Positions 42,793-51,998 of a stretch of 64,000 nt of DNA are shown piece by piece. The notes under the pieces were generated by a model. It searched no databases. It was not told the DNA's origin and saw only the letters and a program-made list of their open reading frames with translations. The position numbers and the translations under genes are program-made. This DNA is from Anaerolineae bacterium (GTDB lineage: Bacteria; Chloroflexota; Anaerolineae; Aggregatilineales; J027), in contig JAJTXY010000005.1 of the NCBI GenBank assembly GCA_021463865.1, forward strand, positions 186,001 to 250,000, in the 5' to 3' direction. The number at the start of each line of letters is the position of its first letter. Position 1 is the stretch's first letter.

Positions 42793-43038
42793 TTATCCTT
42801 GCTGACGTGCCGCATCTAAGCCTTCGGGGAGAGGAGGGCGATCTAACCAAGCCGGTTGTGGATTACGCCGACGAAGGGGGTCAGTCAACAAACGGGAACC
42901 GATGCCAAACGGCACAACGATGGTGAAGTAAAAGACGGTGACGATGACTCGTCCCTGTACCTCACCTATAATTTTTCCAATGAGGTTGAACCGCGCCCAT
43001 GCGATTCGCCAAATTTCGATCAAGTGACCTCTCAACAT
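42793..43038 (-). CDS. SxtJ-like small membrane protein
   Basis: This 81-residue protein has one long hydrophobic stretch (FYFTIVVPFGIGSRLL, about 37-55), preceded by WARFNLIGKIIGEVQGRV and followed by DPLRRRNPQPAWLDR. This resembles the C-terminal half of SxtJ-family proteins, whose conserved end is a helix then DPL and W. Full SxtJ is larger, so this is a short form. The stop overlaps the ribosome-binding site (AAGGATAAGG) of the carbamoyltransferase gene, three bases ahead of its ATG. Coupled translation suggests a physical or functional pairing. Confidence 0.7.
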   Translation of the reverse strand: MLRGHLIEIWRIAWARFNLIGKIIGEVQGRVIVTVFYFTIVVPFGIGSRLLTDPLRRRNPQPAWLDRPPLPEGLDAARQQG

Positions 43039-43086
43039 CCCTAGTCCAATAAATCCGGTGTAGTATAGCCGAGCGCTAGATACCCA

Positions 43087-45168
43087 TCAAGATAAGGGTT
43101 GGGTATCCTGTAATGAATCGCCAATCAAACGATGTGGTGTAATCCGATATAACTCGACCTGTTGATTAATCGAACCTGCACCGGGATAAAAATAGGGTAG
43201 GAAAAATGTCCCGATGAGGGCGGCATCATAACGCGATTGGGTCAATTCCAATGGCGGCTCTATTTCATACCCGTCCCGTAAGAGATAGACCGGATAGCCA
43301 GATTCCAGAGCGACCCGAACAAATTTGAGCCATTCTGCCTCTGACCACTCATAGGGCCGCACGGTTTCTCGATGGGCATAAAGACTGACTGGCCCACTAT
43401 TTAATGAGACGGCGACAATCGCATCAGGTGGGGTATTCGCTTCCAACTTATCAAGGGCGTCCCGCTGTTCAGCCGTCAATAACCCAAAGGTATTGAAGGA
43501 TGGGATAATCGCCAAACGAATCGCGGCATCGGTTCGTAGCCAAAACAACGTGATGATCCCAAAGCCTACCGCGAGCCTACCAACAGCCTGATGACGGGAT
43601 AGGTGCGCCGCCTGATATAACATGTCTATCATGCCAATTCCCGCTAACAACACCAATATCGGGAATTGAGGCAGCAGATCACGCAAACGAAGGGCAGCAT
43701 AGAATAGATGAAAAACGCTGATGATGATTAACCAAACCGCCAGCACAATCGCTTCCCGACGAAAACTGACCCACAGACGCATCGCGCCCCATAACAAAAA
43801 CGGCGATAGATAATAAAATTCACGACCCGTCAGCAGGGCACGCAGCATCGTTTCGGCGGTATCGGGGACGTAGCGGATATGAAACAGGCCCAATTCTTTT
43901 GACCCCACCTCGAATGGGCCGCCGAACGCGGTGTCGTGATACCACAGTACCGGAAGGGCCGTCAATGCCGCCATTCCACCGAACCACAAAACGGACTCAA
44001 GCAGTTTTCGTCTGGAACGGGTCTCCCAATAATCCAAAACGAACAGCAACAACACGGCAGGGCCAATCAATACTTGGGTATAACGCACGGCGAAAGCGAC
44101 CCCGAGGCAGACGCCAGCGAGCGCCGCAAAGAGGACGGTTCGACCACGTAAGGCACGGAAAGCCAACACAAACGTCAAAACGGTAAAAACTTGTGCAGGA
44201 ATATCTGCCATCGGTACGACGAGACGCTCGGTTTGCTGAAAGGAGGTCGCCAAGATAATCGCCGCGACGCCAGCCACCAACCAGCGCTTTTCAACAGGCC
44301 AGCGATGCAAGATTTCATTGCAGAACATGCCCGTCACCAATAACGTTAAAATACCCATCAGTGGCGTAAATAGATACAGCACAGACTCGCCACCAACTAG
44401 ATACCCCAATCCCATCAACACGGAATACCCCACCGGCCAGACCGTCGCAGATTTTCCGGTCTTTGGGTCAGGCGATAAATAGCCAACATGCGCTAATGGG
44501 TCAAGCGGCAAATCGTGACTGGCAGCAAACGGGGTAAGGTCAAAGGTATGGCGCGGCGTTTGATGGTTGCCGAAATCTACCGCCATCTGGATATAGGCAA
44601 AGGGGTCGCTGGCCGTTGCTCCATGTGCCCGAATCGTCAAATAGACCCGTCCGGCCCATAAAACTGATGCCGCAAAGAGCATTATTGCCGCCGCTTGCCA
44701 CAGCCATTTCTGCGATTTACCGAATGCTTGCGCAGTTAGAGGTAGTTGGGCCAATAATACCCATACCCCGCAGATGAGCATAGCGACATTTAAATCGAGG
44801 CGTTGTCCCCACGGCTCCGGCACAGTCAATGAGTCAGTGGTATGATGTTGCAGTCGTTCACTGACGGCTAACAACACCCGCACCCCCGCCATTAAATACA
44901 CGATGGTCAGCGGGGCAAGGCTCTCGATGAACGCGCTGTGTATCCTGCGCTGCTTGACATAAATCACCAGTGGTTGTAAGGCGAATAGGAGGATTGTTAT
45001 GAGCCAAAACGGACGTTGGCTCAATTCCACCACGCCGAGCAACCCAATGAGATAGAGGCCACCCAACCCTACTGTTACAATCATAGAAAGGGAGAGGGCA
45101 TCCACGTCGCTTTGCATCAGTAACGCCCGAATGTGCCGCTGAATCAGTTGCGTGAAAATGTGTATCAT
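43087..45168 (-). CDS. GT-C (GT39/ArnT-like) multi-spanning membrane glycosyltransferase
   Basis: This 693-residue membrane protein has about a dozen hydrophobic segments and a soluble C-terminal domain of about 150 residues. The acidic ASDPFAYIQMAVDFG in the first large external loop, and PVGYSVLMGLGYLVGG, are typical of PMT/ArnT-like enzymes that use polyprenyl-phosphate sugars. ATG 45168 lies one base after the stop of the secreted propeller gene; the two are surely co-transcribed. A 48-base gap leads to the SxtJ-like gene, so one long transcript into the carbamoyltransferase module is possible. The acceptor may be a protein or a lipid-linked glycan. Confidence 0.75.
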   Translation of the reverse strand: MIHIFTQLIQRHIRALLMQSDVDALSLSMIVTVGLGGLYLIGLLGVVELSQRPFWLITILLFALQPLVIYVKQRRIHSAFIESLAPLTIVYLMAGVRVLLAVSERLQHHTTDSLTVPEPWGQRLDLNVAMLICGVWVLLAQLPLTAQAFGKSQKWLWQAAAIMLFAASVLWAGRVYLTIRAHGATASDPFAYIQMAVDFGNHQTPRHTFDLTPFAASHDLPLDPLAHVGYLSPDPKTGKSATVWPVGYSVLMGLGYLVGGESVLYLFTPLMGILTLLVTGMFCNEILHRWPVEKRWLVAGVAAIILATSFQQTERLVVPMADIPAQVFTVLTFVLAFRALRGRTVLFAALAGVCLGVAFAVRYTQVLIGPAVLLLFVLDYWETRSRRKLLESVLWFGGMAALTALPVLWYHDTAFGGPFEVGSKELGLFHIRYVPDTAETMLRALLTGREFYYLSPFLLWGAMRLWVSFRREAIVLAVWLIIISVFHLFYAALRLRDLLPQFPILVLLAGIGMIDMLYQAAHLSRHQAVGRLAVGFGIITLFWLRTDAAIRLAIIPSFNTFGLLTAEQRDALDKLEANTPPDAIVAVSLNSGPVSLYAHRETVRPYEWSEAEWLKFVRVALESGYPVYLLRDGYEIEPPLELTQSRYDAALIGTFFLPYFYPGAGSINQQVELYRITPHRLIGDSLQDTQPLS

Positions 45169-45169
45169 C

Positions 45170-47743
45170 TCATGGTTGCCAGCGTGGATTAAAAGCGGAT
45201 AGCGTATCTGGTGTTAGGGGAAAAAAGATCGGCGGCTCTTCTGTTAACGACAGCCATCCAATCCGAACTTTCTCCCCCTCAATATAATTGGAATAAACCA
45301 ACCGCGTTCCATTCACTTCCAGATTTGGCGACCATGCGCTTTGGTCGGATGCCGACAACTGGCGCGTTGTTCCATTGTGCATATTAAATTCCAGAATCAC
45401 TCGTTGATCGCTTTGGACATCCAACAACGTTGGGGATGGCTCAATCGTGCCATCATGATCCGAATCTATATAGACGACCATCGCCAAATAATCGGCAATA
45501 GAATAGGGGGCCAGCGGCTCAAAAAATGAAATGTTCTCTGGGAGGGCCGAACTCTCTGTATCCACGGTCTCACCCGACGCTAGGTGGATGCTTCGCAGTA
45601 AAATTCCTTCATTGTCCCCGCGACTTACCAATCCAATCACCTCATTTTCGGCTGACCATGTGGAAACTAAGCCAAAAACCTCACCTGTCGAAAGCCAATT
45701 GAGAGGTGTAGTTGATTCATTTTCGAGCAGACCAAGCTGACCAACCCCATTTTCGACCACAATTCCCTGCGGGGTAATCACTACCGGACGACTATTGGTT
45801 TCGGGGGTTGTCAAGACGATTGGACCGTCATTCAATTCAACAGGTTCATTGCCCTGTACCACTGGATATTGCCCGATAATTTCAGCCGAGCAGTCCGTAT
45901 TGACATAACCGCGTGATACCCATGCAAAATCGCCCCCAAAGTTAATCCGCAGCCACTCACGATTACCGTTTACTCCCGTGATCTGGGCGGTGTGGCCTGT
46001 GTCCAAAACGCCAATCACCCGGCCATCTATGGGGGCTGTCCGTACATTTAAGGCAGTGGTGCTGGTCGCCATACAGATCGGCAGAGTTCCAAAAGCGGAC
46101 ACTGCTGCATCGAATCCAACGGGTACGCTGTAGGTCACGTAGGGTCTATCGGCAGATGTGCGGGCCGCAAATATCAGATGTGTCCCATCCAAACTCCAAA
46201 ATGGCGCGAGCGTTTCTTGATCAATTGGGGATACCCGATGACGCTGTGACCCATCTGCCCGCATGACCTCAATCACTCGGCGCTCATCCGGCCTAATTAG
46301 TCCATCGCCATCCGTATCTACAATTGTCGTAAAAGCAATCCATTCACCGCTAGGGTCCCAAATCGGGTCAATATCGTAGGTATCCGGCCCGGTCAAGCGT
46401 GACAGCCGATTGCCTGTCTCATCCACCACCCAGATGCTGGCATAATCAAGGTCGTTTAAGACGCCGTCCTCATTGGTATCCACGTCAAATCCATGAAAGG
46501 CGATTAATTTCAGGCGGGGCGGCTCAAGTCGAATGTCTAGGACATTCCCCGGTATAACAAAAAGCGGTACTGGTGCGCTGGTCACGTCTTCCATGAGGGA
46601 CACTTGGTTTTGCTGCGCAATCAGAAAGCGCCGTTCATCTACCGTACCCGGCAAGGGCAATACTGAAGCCTCTTTTATAGCATCTAATGGGGTCGAAATT
46701 TTGGCGATGAAATCATAGACATAGACGCCGGAACTGGGTTCAGTTGCGGGATAATGGGGCAATACTGTGTAGGTCAAAAAGCCATCACCCCATTGGATGT
46801 TATCCGCATTTAATCCAGTAGGGCTGGCGTTGGTCAAGCTGGCAACATCCAGATTAGGGCGATTCTCCGACCAATTCAGCGACCCCAGTTGAATACTGAG
46901 TACCCAATCGTAGTTTTGGAGTGAACCAGTGGCAATCTGCAAAGCAATATGATCCTGATTGACCGAAAAACCACTCAGCCAAGCCTCGGCACTAGCCTGA
47001 GAAAAAGCCGGAAGGGAAACCACCTCATCATAAGTCACCCCTTGATCCGGTGAAAATCCAATCCGGCGCAGTTCTACGGTAGCTTTACGTCCCGAACGCA
47101 AAACATCCGACGCCCCCGATTGCACCAAAATATGATATTCACTAGATTCGGTAGGCGGGGTCACAAAATGGGCAAGGCTGGCAAAGGTGTTGGGCTGGGT
47201 AATACGTGTCGCCTCACCCCCGTCACGATTGACCACATAAACATGCCCATCATCGCCGGGACTTTTGGCTGTGTACAACAAATGCTGTCCGTCGGCTGAC
47301 CAGTCGAGATTATAGAGACGTGTCCCAGTTGGTGCTTCAAAAACCGATAGAACGCCGCGCGAACTAGGGTAGATAATAAAAATGCCCACTAGGTCACTTG
47401 GGGATGGGCCGTTCTGTTCGATGGGATCGTGAAAAAAGGCAATAAAGGCGATTTCATTATGGGTAGGCGACCATGCCATCGCCTGCACATTAAATTGAAA
47501 GGGCGAAGTAAGCTCGATATATTGCAGGCCATCGCCGGAGTGTATTTGCCGCGGGACGATGTAAATCCCTGTTGAGTCGCCACCGTCAATCTTGCCGTCT
47601 GCATTGGTGTCTTGGGTCTGGCCCAAAAATGCCATTGTACTTAGGTCAGCCACTTCAGCGGCATAGGCTAACCTAGTAATCTGTGGGATATAGTGACCCA
47701 ATAAAATAAACAAAAGGGCGAGAGTCGTCAGTTTTTTGAGCAT
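45170..47743 (-). CDS. Secreted PD40 propeller protein with SH3 domain
   Basis: This 857-residue exported protein has a signal peptide (about 5-28). A dockerin-like calcium loop (DTNADGKIDGGD, about 44-55) comes next, followed by PD40/TolB-like blades (MAWSPTHNEIAF, LDWSADGQHLLY, WDPSGEWIAF, WSLDGTHLIFAA). An SH3b domain near residue 560 (ALNVRTAPIDGRVIG) comes before a final blade group (WSPNLEVNG). A second DTDGDGLI calcium-type loop lies near 440. There is no catalytic motif; it probably binds wall or polymer ligands. It is translationally linked to the GT-C enzyme that follows. Confidence 0.82.
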   Translation of the reverse strand: MLKKLTTLALLFILLGHYIPQITRLAYAAEVADLSTMAFLGQTQDTNADGKIDGGDSTGIYIVPRQIHSGDGLQYIELTSPFQFNVQAMAWSPTHNEIAFIAFFHDPIEQNGPSPSDLVGIFIIYPSSRGVLSVFEAPTGTRLYNLDWSADGQHLLYTAKSPGDDGHVYVVNRDGGEATRITQPNTFASLAHFVTPPTESSEYHILVQSGASDVLRSGRKATVELRRIGFSPDQGVTYDEVVSLPAFSQASAEAWLSGFSVNQDHIALQIATGSLQNYDWVLSIQLGSLNWSENRPNLDVASLTNASPTGLNADNIQWGDGFLTYTVLPHYPATEPSSGVYVYDFIAKISTPLDAIKEASVLPLPGTVDERRFLIAQQNQVSLMEDVTSAPVPLFVIPGNVLDIRLEPPRLKLIAFHGFDVDTNEDGVLNDLDYASIWVVDETGNRLSRLTGPDTYDIDPIWDPSGEWIAFTTIVDTDGDGLIRPDERRVIEVMRADGSQRHRVSPIDQETLAPFWSLDGTHLIFAARTSADRPYVTYSVPVGFDAAVSAFGTLPICMATSTTALNVRTAPIDGRVIGVLDTGHTAQITGVNGNREWLRINFGGDFAWVSRGYVNTDCSAEIIGQYPVVQGNEPVELNDGPIVLTTPETNSRPVVITPQGIVVENGVGQLGLLENESTTPLNWLSTGEVFGLVSTWSAENEVIGLVSRGDNEGILLRSIHLASGETVDTESSALPENISFFEPLAPYSIADYLAMVVYIDSDHDGTIEPSPTLLDVQSDQRVILEFNMHNGTTRQLSASDQSAWSPNLEVNGTRLVYSNYIEGEKVRIGWLSLTEEPPIFFPLTPDTLSAFNPRWQP

Positions 47744-47843
47744 AGCATTTCAGATGTTTGCATGAGATAGGGAAACGCCGCCAATCTTAACAGGCAGTGA
47801 CCCATTCAGCCACAGGTGACTTGTCTACTCCTTCCAAATGCAC

Positions 47844-48854
47844 CTAGTCGGGGCGTTTTTTGTGGTGGGGGATGTGCAGCAGTCCGGCGGCACGGCGTTT
47901 CGTTTCTTCGGGGCGGCGGTCATAACGGGCGGTGGTTTGGATATTGGCGTGACCTGCCATGCGGGCGACTGTCGCAATATCCGCACCTGCATCCAATAAA
48001 TCGCTCACAAAGGTGCGGCGGAGATCATGCGGGCTAAATTCGCGCAGACCTGCTTCATCCCCACGCTTGCGTAAAATATGGAAAATTGCTTGGGTCGTCA
48101 AACGCCGATTGACAAGCTTATCAGCTTTGTTGATATGCCAAAATAATGGGCCGTCCTCATCTCCCCGCACCGTCAGCCATTCGGATAATGCGGCGTTTGC
48201 CCCATCATTTAGCCACGCGAGTCTTTCTTTTTGACCCTTACCCCGCACCACTAATTTCCCTGTGTCGAGCACATAATCCGCCAGATTCAATTCGACAATC
48301 TCAGCGCGGCGCAAACCTGCCCCATATAAAACGGCAATCAACGCAGCATCCCGAACCCCAGCGGGTGAATTATCTTGCCCGCAGGTCATCAATAAAATGC
48401 TGATTTCACCCATCGAGAGTTCACGGCCCGCTGGCAGGGTCGCATTTTTGATGCCCCGAATATCCACCGCATTGCTGTAGGCATCAGGCGGCATCTGCCC
48501 TAGATTTTTGGCGGCTTTGAGGACACCCCGCAGCGCTGAGAGCATTTTATTGACCGTCCCCGGCTTATAACGCACCGCGAGTTGGGCACGCACAGCCATC
48601 ACATGCTGATAGCGCACTGCTCCCCAATCACAGGTGAACGCATCGGCTTGCCCACCACTCACAATATCGGCAATCGTATTCAGGGCTTGCAGCATGGTGC
48701 GCCGACCCTGTTCGGTATTCAGGCTGGCTAAATAGACCGCTGCCGGATTTTGGTCAAGGGGAAGCAAATGGGCTAAAGGCGCAAGGGGTGATTCCAATGA
48801 TGGTATGCCTCTCACAGAGGGGAAACGATCTCTGACCTTTGTTAGGAGTTGCAT
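47844..48854 (-). CDS. Tyrosine recombinase/integrase
   Basis: This 336-residue site-specific recombinase has all catalytic residues: R182 in GLRRAEI, K206 in RGKGQKER, H276 and R279 in SPHDLRR, H302 in GHANIQTT and nucleophile Y311 in RYDRR. The N-terminal SAM-like domain (about 35-120) is present, so the enzyme appears intact. Its length is slightly above XerC/XerD. It is solitary: no excisionase, phage or transposon genes, and no att duplication or tRNA was seen. ATG 48854 has no clear ribosome-binding site. It may be a Xer-type or a genomic-island leftover. Confidence 0.9.
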   Translation of the reverse strand: MQLLTKVRDRFPSVRGIPSLESPLAPLAHLLPLDQNPAAVYLASLNTEQGRRTMLQALNTIADIVSGGQADAFTCDWGAVRYQHVMAVRAQLAVRYKPGTVNKMLSALRGVLKAAKNLGQMPPDAYSNAVDIRGIKNATLPAGRELSMGEISILLMTCGQDNSPAGVRDAALIAVLYGAGLRRAEIVELNLADYVLDTGKLVVRGKGQKERLAWLNDGANAALSEWLTVRGDEDGPLFWHINKADKLVNRRLTTQAIFHILRKRGDEAGLREFSPHDLRRTFVSDLLDAGADIATVARMAGHANIQTTARYDRRPEETKRRAAGLLHIPHHKKRPD

Positions 48855-48918
48855 CAGCCATCCGAAAGCCAGAGATCATCTTAGGATACCATACCGTTTT
48901 TTTGAACAGAATGCAAAA

Positions 48919-49818
48919 TTAGCCATAAATTCGACGGGCTTCGCGGTGGGTAATGGCGCGCAAATCAGCCGTCATCTCGGGGGTCTTGGCGTAGCCACCC
49001 GAAAGGGTTAATACGACGGGTAAACCGAGGCGATAAAGCGCTTGCAGCACATAACAATCCCGTTTATGTAAACCGTCACGGGTCAGTGCCAATCGCCCAA
49101 AACGATCTCCGGCCATCGGGTCAACCCCACCCAGATAAAACACGAGGTCGGGCTGTGATTCGCGCAACGCCAACGGGAGATGAGTCGCCAAAGTGCTGAG
49201 ATATAAATCGTCATTAGTTCCGTCAGACAGTTCAACGTCATGCGACGACGGCGTTTTATGAAAAGGATAATTGCGTGCGCCATGTATCGAAAAAGTGTAG
49301 GCGGTTGGGTCATTGGAAAAGATACCTGCTGTCCCATTCCCTTGATGAACATCAAGGTCAACCACAAGGGCGCATTTGATAATCCGCTTATGGACAAGAT
49401 GACGAATGGCAATGGCGACATCATTTAAGACACAAAACCCTTCGCCATGATCGGGAAACGCATGGTGTGTGCCACCTGCTAGATTAGCGGCGATGCCATC
49501 TTCAAGGGCCATAAGCGCGGCGTTGATGCTCCCCTGAGCCGCCAATCGTGAACGCCTAATCAATCCTTTTGACCATGGCAACCCTAGTTTGCGTTCCTCC
49601 ACTGGGTCGAGTGTGCCATTTTTGAGGCTGTTCAGATATTCATAGGTATGGACACGCAGCAAGTCTTCCCATTCAGCCTCGTAGGGTTCAATAACCTCCT
49701 CTGGCCTGACCAACTCCTCGCGCAGCAAAATCTGATGGAGCGCAGCGAACTTGCTCATTGGGAAAGGATGTCGTTCGGGCAAGGGAGCCGAATAACCGGG
49801 ACTAAAACTCACACGCAT
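48919..49818 (-). CDS. Histone deacetylase-superfamily amidohydrolase
   Basis: This 299-residue zinc enzyme resembles bacterial AcuC/acetylpolyamine-type deacetylases. Motifs are GGTHHAFPDHGEGFCVLND (active-site His pair), the zinc site DLDVHQGNGTAGIF, the YTFSIHGARNYPF segment, and LSGGYAK at the end. Substrates in bacteria include acetylated acetyl-CoA synthetase, acetylpolyamines and acetoin-related compounds; none can be chosen here. ATG 49818 is divergent from pepA with 117 bases between. Agmatine/putrescine genes are in the window, but 12 kb away. Confidence 0.92.
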   Translation of the reverse strand: MRVSFSPGYSAPLPERHPFPMSKFAALHQILLREELVRPEEVIEPYEAEWEDLLRVHTYEYLNSLKNGTLDPVEERKLGLPWSKGLIRRSRLAAQGSINAALMALEDGIAANLAGGTHHAFPDHGEGFCVLNDVAIAIRHLVHKRIIKCALVVDLDVHQGNGTAGIFSNDPTAYTFSIHGARNYPFHKTPSSHDVELSDGTNDDLYLSTLATHLPLALRESQPDLVFYLGGVDPMAGDRFGRLALTRDGLHKRDCYVLQALYRLGLPVVLTLSGGYAKTPEMTADLRAITHREARRIYG

Positions 49819-49935
49819 AATATCATGTTTCCAACTAAAACGACCCGCGAAACTGTACCACCAAAATCCAAAAGCATCTACAATTAGGCCGCATGATAAA
49901 TTTTTGAACTATAGCCATGTATTGGAGCTAGTGTT

Positions 49936-51441
49936 ATGGAAGTAAAAGCCGTTGTGGGTAATCTGCAATCTATTGAGGCCGATGCCATCATCGTAAATCT
50001 TTTTGAAAATTCGGAACTGAGCGGGGCGACTCGTACGGTTGATGAGGCCCTCAGTGGTGCGATTCAAGACCTTGTTTCGGCGGGTGATTTTTCTGGTAAG
50101 GCGGGGCAGGTAACGGTGCTGTATCCACGTGGGGTGATTCCCTCCCGCCGAGTGATACTGGTTGGCTTGGGAGATCGAGAAAAATTTAAAGTAGAGACGG
50201 TACGCCGCGCTGCCGCTTCTGCCATCCAAAAAGTCCGTGACCTCAAGGTGAACCATGTTGCCAGTGTGATTCATGGCGCGGGAGCGGGTGGCTTGAACAT
50301 TGAAACCGCTGCCGAAGCGATTACCGAGGCGAGCCTCATGGCCCTCTATGGGTATTATGAGCAGAAATCCAAAGAAGCTCCCGAAGCCTTTCCCAAAACC
50401 CTTTCATTGGTTGCTCTCAATGAAACTGATCTAGCCTCTGCCGAGCTAGGTGTTCATTCGGGTCAAGTAATCGCTAATGGGGTCAGGATTACCCGCGATT
50501 TGGTGAATATGCCGCCGAATTTCTGCACTCCGATTCATATGGCGGAGGTTGCCAAACAGGTCGCCGCCGAAGTAGGTCTTAAGGTGACGGTTTTGGAACA
50601 GGCCCAGATGGAAGCCTTAAAAATGGGGGCATTATTGTCCGTGTCGCAGGGCAGTGATACCCCGCCGCGTTTCATTATTTTGGAACACCATGCGAATCGG
50701 GCTGAAGAATTGGACACGATTGTGTTAATCGGCAAAGGCGTCACGTTTGACACCGGGGGCTACAGCATCAAGGCAGCCGAGGGCATGGAAAGCATGAAAA
50801 ATGATATGGCGGGCGGAGCGGCAGTGATTGGCGCGATGCGGGTCATCGGTGAACTGAATCTGCCTCTCCATGTGATTGGCATAGTGCCATCAGTAGATAA
50901 CATGATCAGCGGCAATGCGTTCCGCCCCTCCGAGGTCATCACTGCCAGTAACGGAGTGACGATTGAAATCATCAGCACCGATGCCGAGGGCCGCATGATT
51001 CTTGCGGACGCACTGGTTTTCGCGGATCGCTTTAAGCCAACCGCCGTTGTGGATATTGCGACCCTGACAGGTGCCTGTGTCACGGCGTTGGGTGGAATGG
51101 CCGCGGGGCTTTTTTCTACCAGTGACGTGTTGCGCGATGCATTAATGGCAGCAGGCGAGACCACCAATGAAAAGGTCTGGCCCATGCCCTTGTTTCCCGA
51201 ATATGACAAACTCATCGAATCCAATACTGCCGACATCAAAAACAGTGGGGGACGTTTTGGAGGCGCATGTACCGCCGCCGCCTTCCTCAATCATTTTGTG
51301 TCCTATCCGGCGTGGGCACACATTGATATGGCCGGGATGGGAATGGATGCCAAAGACAGCAGTCCCTATCTACCCAAAGGTGCGACGGGTTATGGGGTAC
51401 GTTTATTTGTGGAATTGGCCCGCCGTTGGGGTCAAGCATAA
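49936..51441 (+). CDS. pepA: Leucyl aminopeptidase (M17)
   Basis: This 501-residue dinuclear zinc aminopeptidase releases N-terminal leucine and other residues. The N-terminal macro-like domain (about 1-165) is followed by the M17 catalytic domain: GKGVTFDTGGYSIKAAEGM, NDMAGGAAVIGAM, the signature STDAEGRMILADAL and ATLTGACV. Zinc ligands (Lys, Asp, Asp, Asp, Glu) are all in these motifs. ATG 49936 has GGAG eight bases upstream. The adenosine-specific kinase gene follows after 15 bases, so they are probably co-transcribed. Confidence 0.95.
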   Translation: MEVKAVVGNLQSIEADAIIVNLFENSELSGATRTVDEALSGAIQDLVSAGDFSGKAGQVTVLYPRGVIPSRRVILVGLGDREKFKVETVRRAAASAIQKVRDLKVNHVASVIHGAGAGGLNIETAAEAITEASLMALYGYYEQKSKEAPEAFPKTLSLVALNETDLASAELGVHSGQVIANGVRITRDLVNMPPNFCTPIHMAEVAKQVAAEVGLKVTVLEQAQMEALKMGALLSVSQGSDTPPRFIILEHHANRAEELDTIVLIGKGVTFDTGGYSIKAAEGMESMKNDMAGGAAVIGAMRVIGELNLPLHVIGIVPSVDNMISGNAFRPSEVITASNGVTIEIISTDAEGRMILADALVFADRFKPTAVVDIATLTGACVTALGGMAAGLFSTSDVLRDALMAAGETTNEKVWPMPLFPEYDKLIESNTADIKNSGGRFGGACTAAAFLNHFVSYPAWAHIDMAGMGMDAKDSSPYLPKGATGYGVRLFVELARRWGQA

Positions 51442-51456
51442 AACAGGAGGGAAACA

Positions 51457-51945
51457 ATGGATCTTTCGATGGTGACGGTCCAAAAACCAGATGCGATTAA
51501 TTTTATTTTGGGACAAAGCCATTTCATCAAGACGGTTGAGGATATGCACGAAGCATTGGTAACGGCTGTCCCCGGCATCAAATTTGGCCTCGCTTTTTGT
51601 GAGGCTTCGGGCGCGTGCCTCATTCGTTGGAGTGGGACGGATGACGAGATGATCGAGCTTGCCAAACAAAATGCGCTAGCATTGTCGGCAGGTCATTCAT
51701 TTATTTTGTTTTTGGGAGAAGGGTTTTTCCCGATCAATGTGCTTCATGCCGTGAAAAATGTGCCGGAAGTCGTGCGGATTTTCTGTGCCACCGCCAATCC
51801 GACGCAGGTGATTGTAGTTGAAACCGAGCAAGGGCGTGGCATCTTAGGCGTGGTGGACGGCTTTAAGAGCAAGGGCATTGAGGACAGCGAAGGCATTAGC
51901 TGGCGGAAGGGCTTCTTGCGGAAGATTGGTTATAAGCTGACCTGA
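51457..51945 (+). CDS. Adenosine-specific kinase (DUF355 family)
   Basis: This 162-residue single-domain protein belongs to the PAE2307-like family, annotated as adenosine-specific kinase from archaeal studies. Conserved stretches are NFILGQSHFIKTVEDMHE, FGLAFCEASG, AGHSFILFLGEGFFPINVL and ATANPTQVIVVETEQGRGILG. AGGAGG lies six bases before ATG 51457. The family is frequent in archaea and thermophiles and scattered in bacteria. The link to pepA is only positional. In vivo function is poorly known. Confidence 0.88.
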   Translation: MDLSMVTVQKPDAINFILGQSHFIKTVEDMHEALVTAVPGIKFGLAFCEASGACLIRWSGTDDEMIELAKQNALALSAGHSFILFLGEGFFPINVLHAVKNVPEVVRIFCATANPTQVIVVETEQGRGILGVVDGFKSKGIEDSEGISWRKGFLRKIGYKLT

Positions 51946-51961
51946 TTAGGGACTTTTGCGG

Positions 51962-51998
51962 AGAACAGGGGATAATAAAAACCTCTGTTCTTTATTTG
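51962..51998. terminator. Terminator between the adenosine-kinase and MinD-like genes
   Basis: GAACAGGGG (51963-51971) pairs with CCTCTGTTC (51982-51990) with one mismatch and a ten-base loop; TTTATTTG follows. It serves the rightward gene and overlaps the end of the leftward one. Confidence 0.65.
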
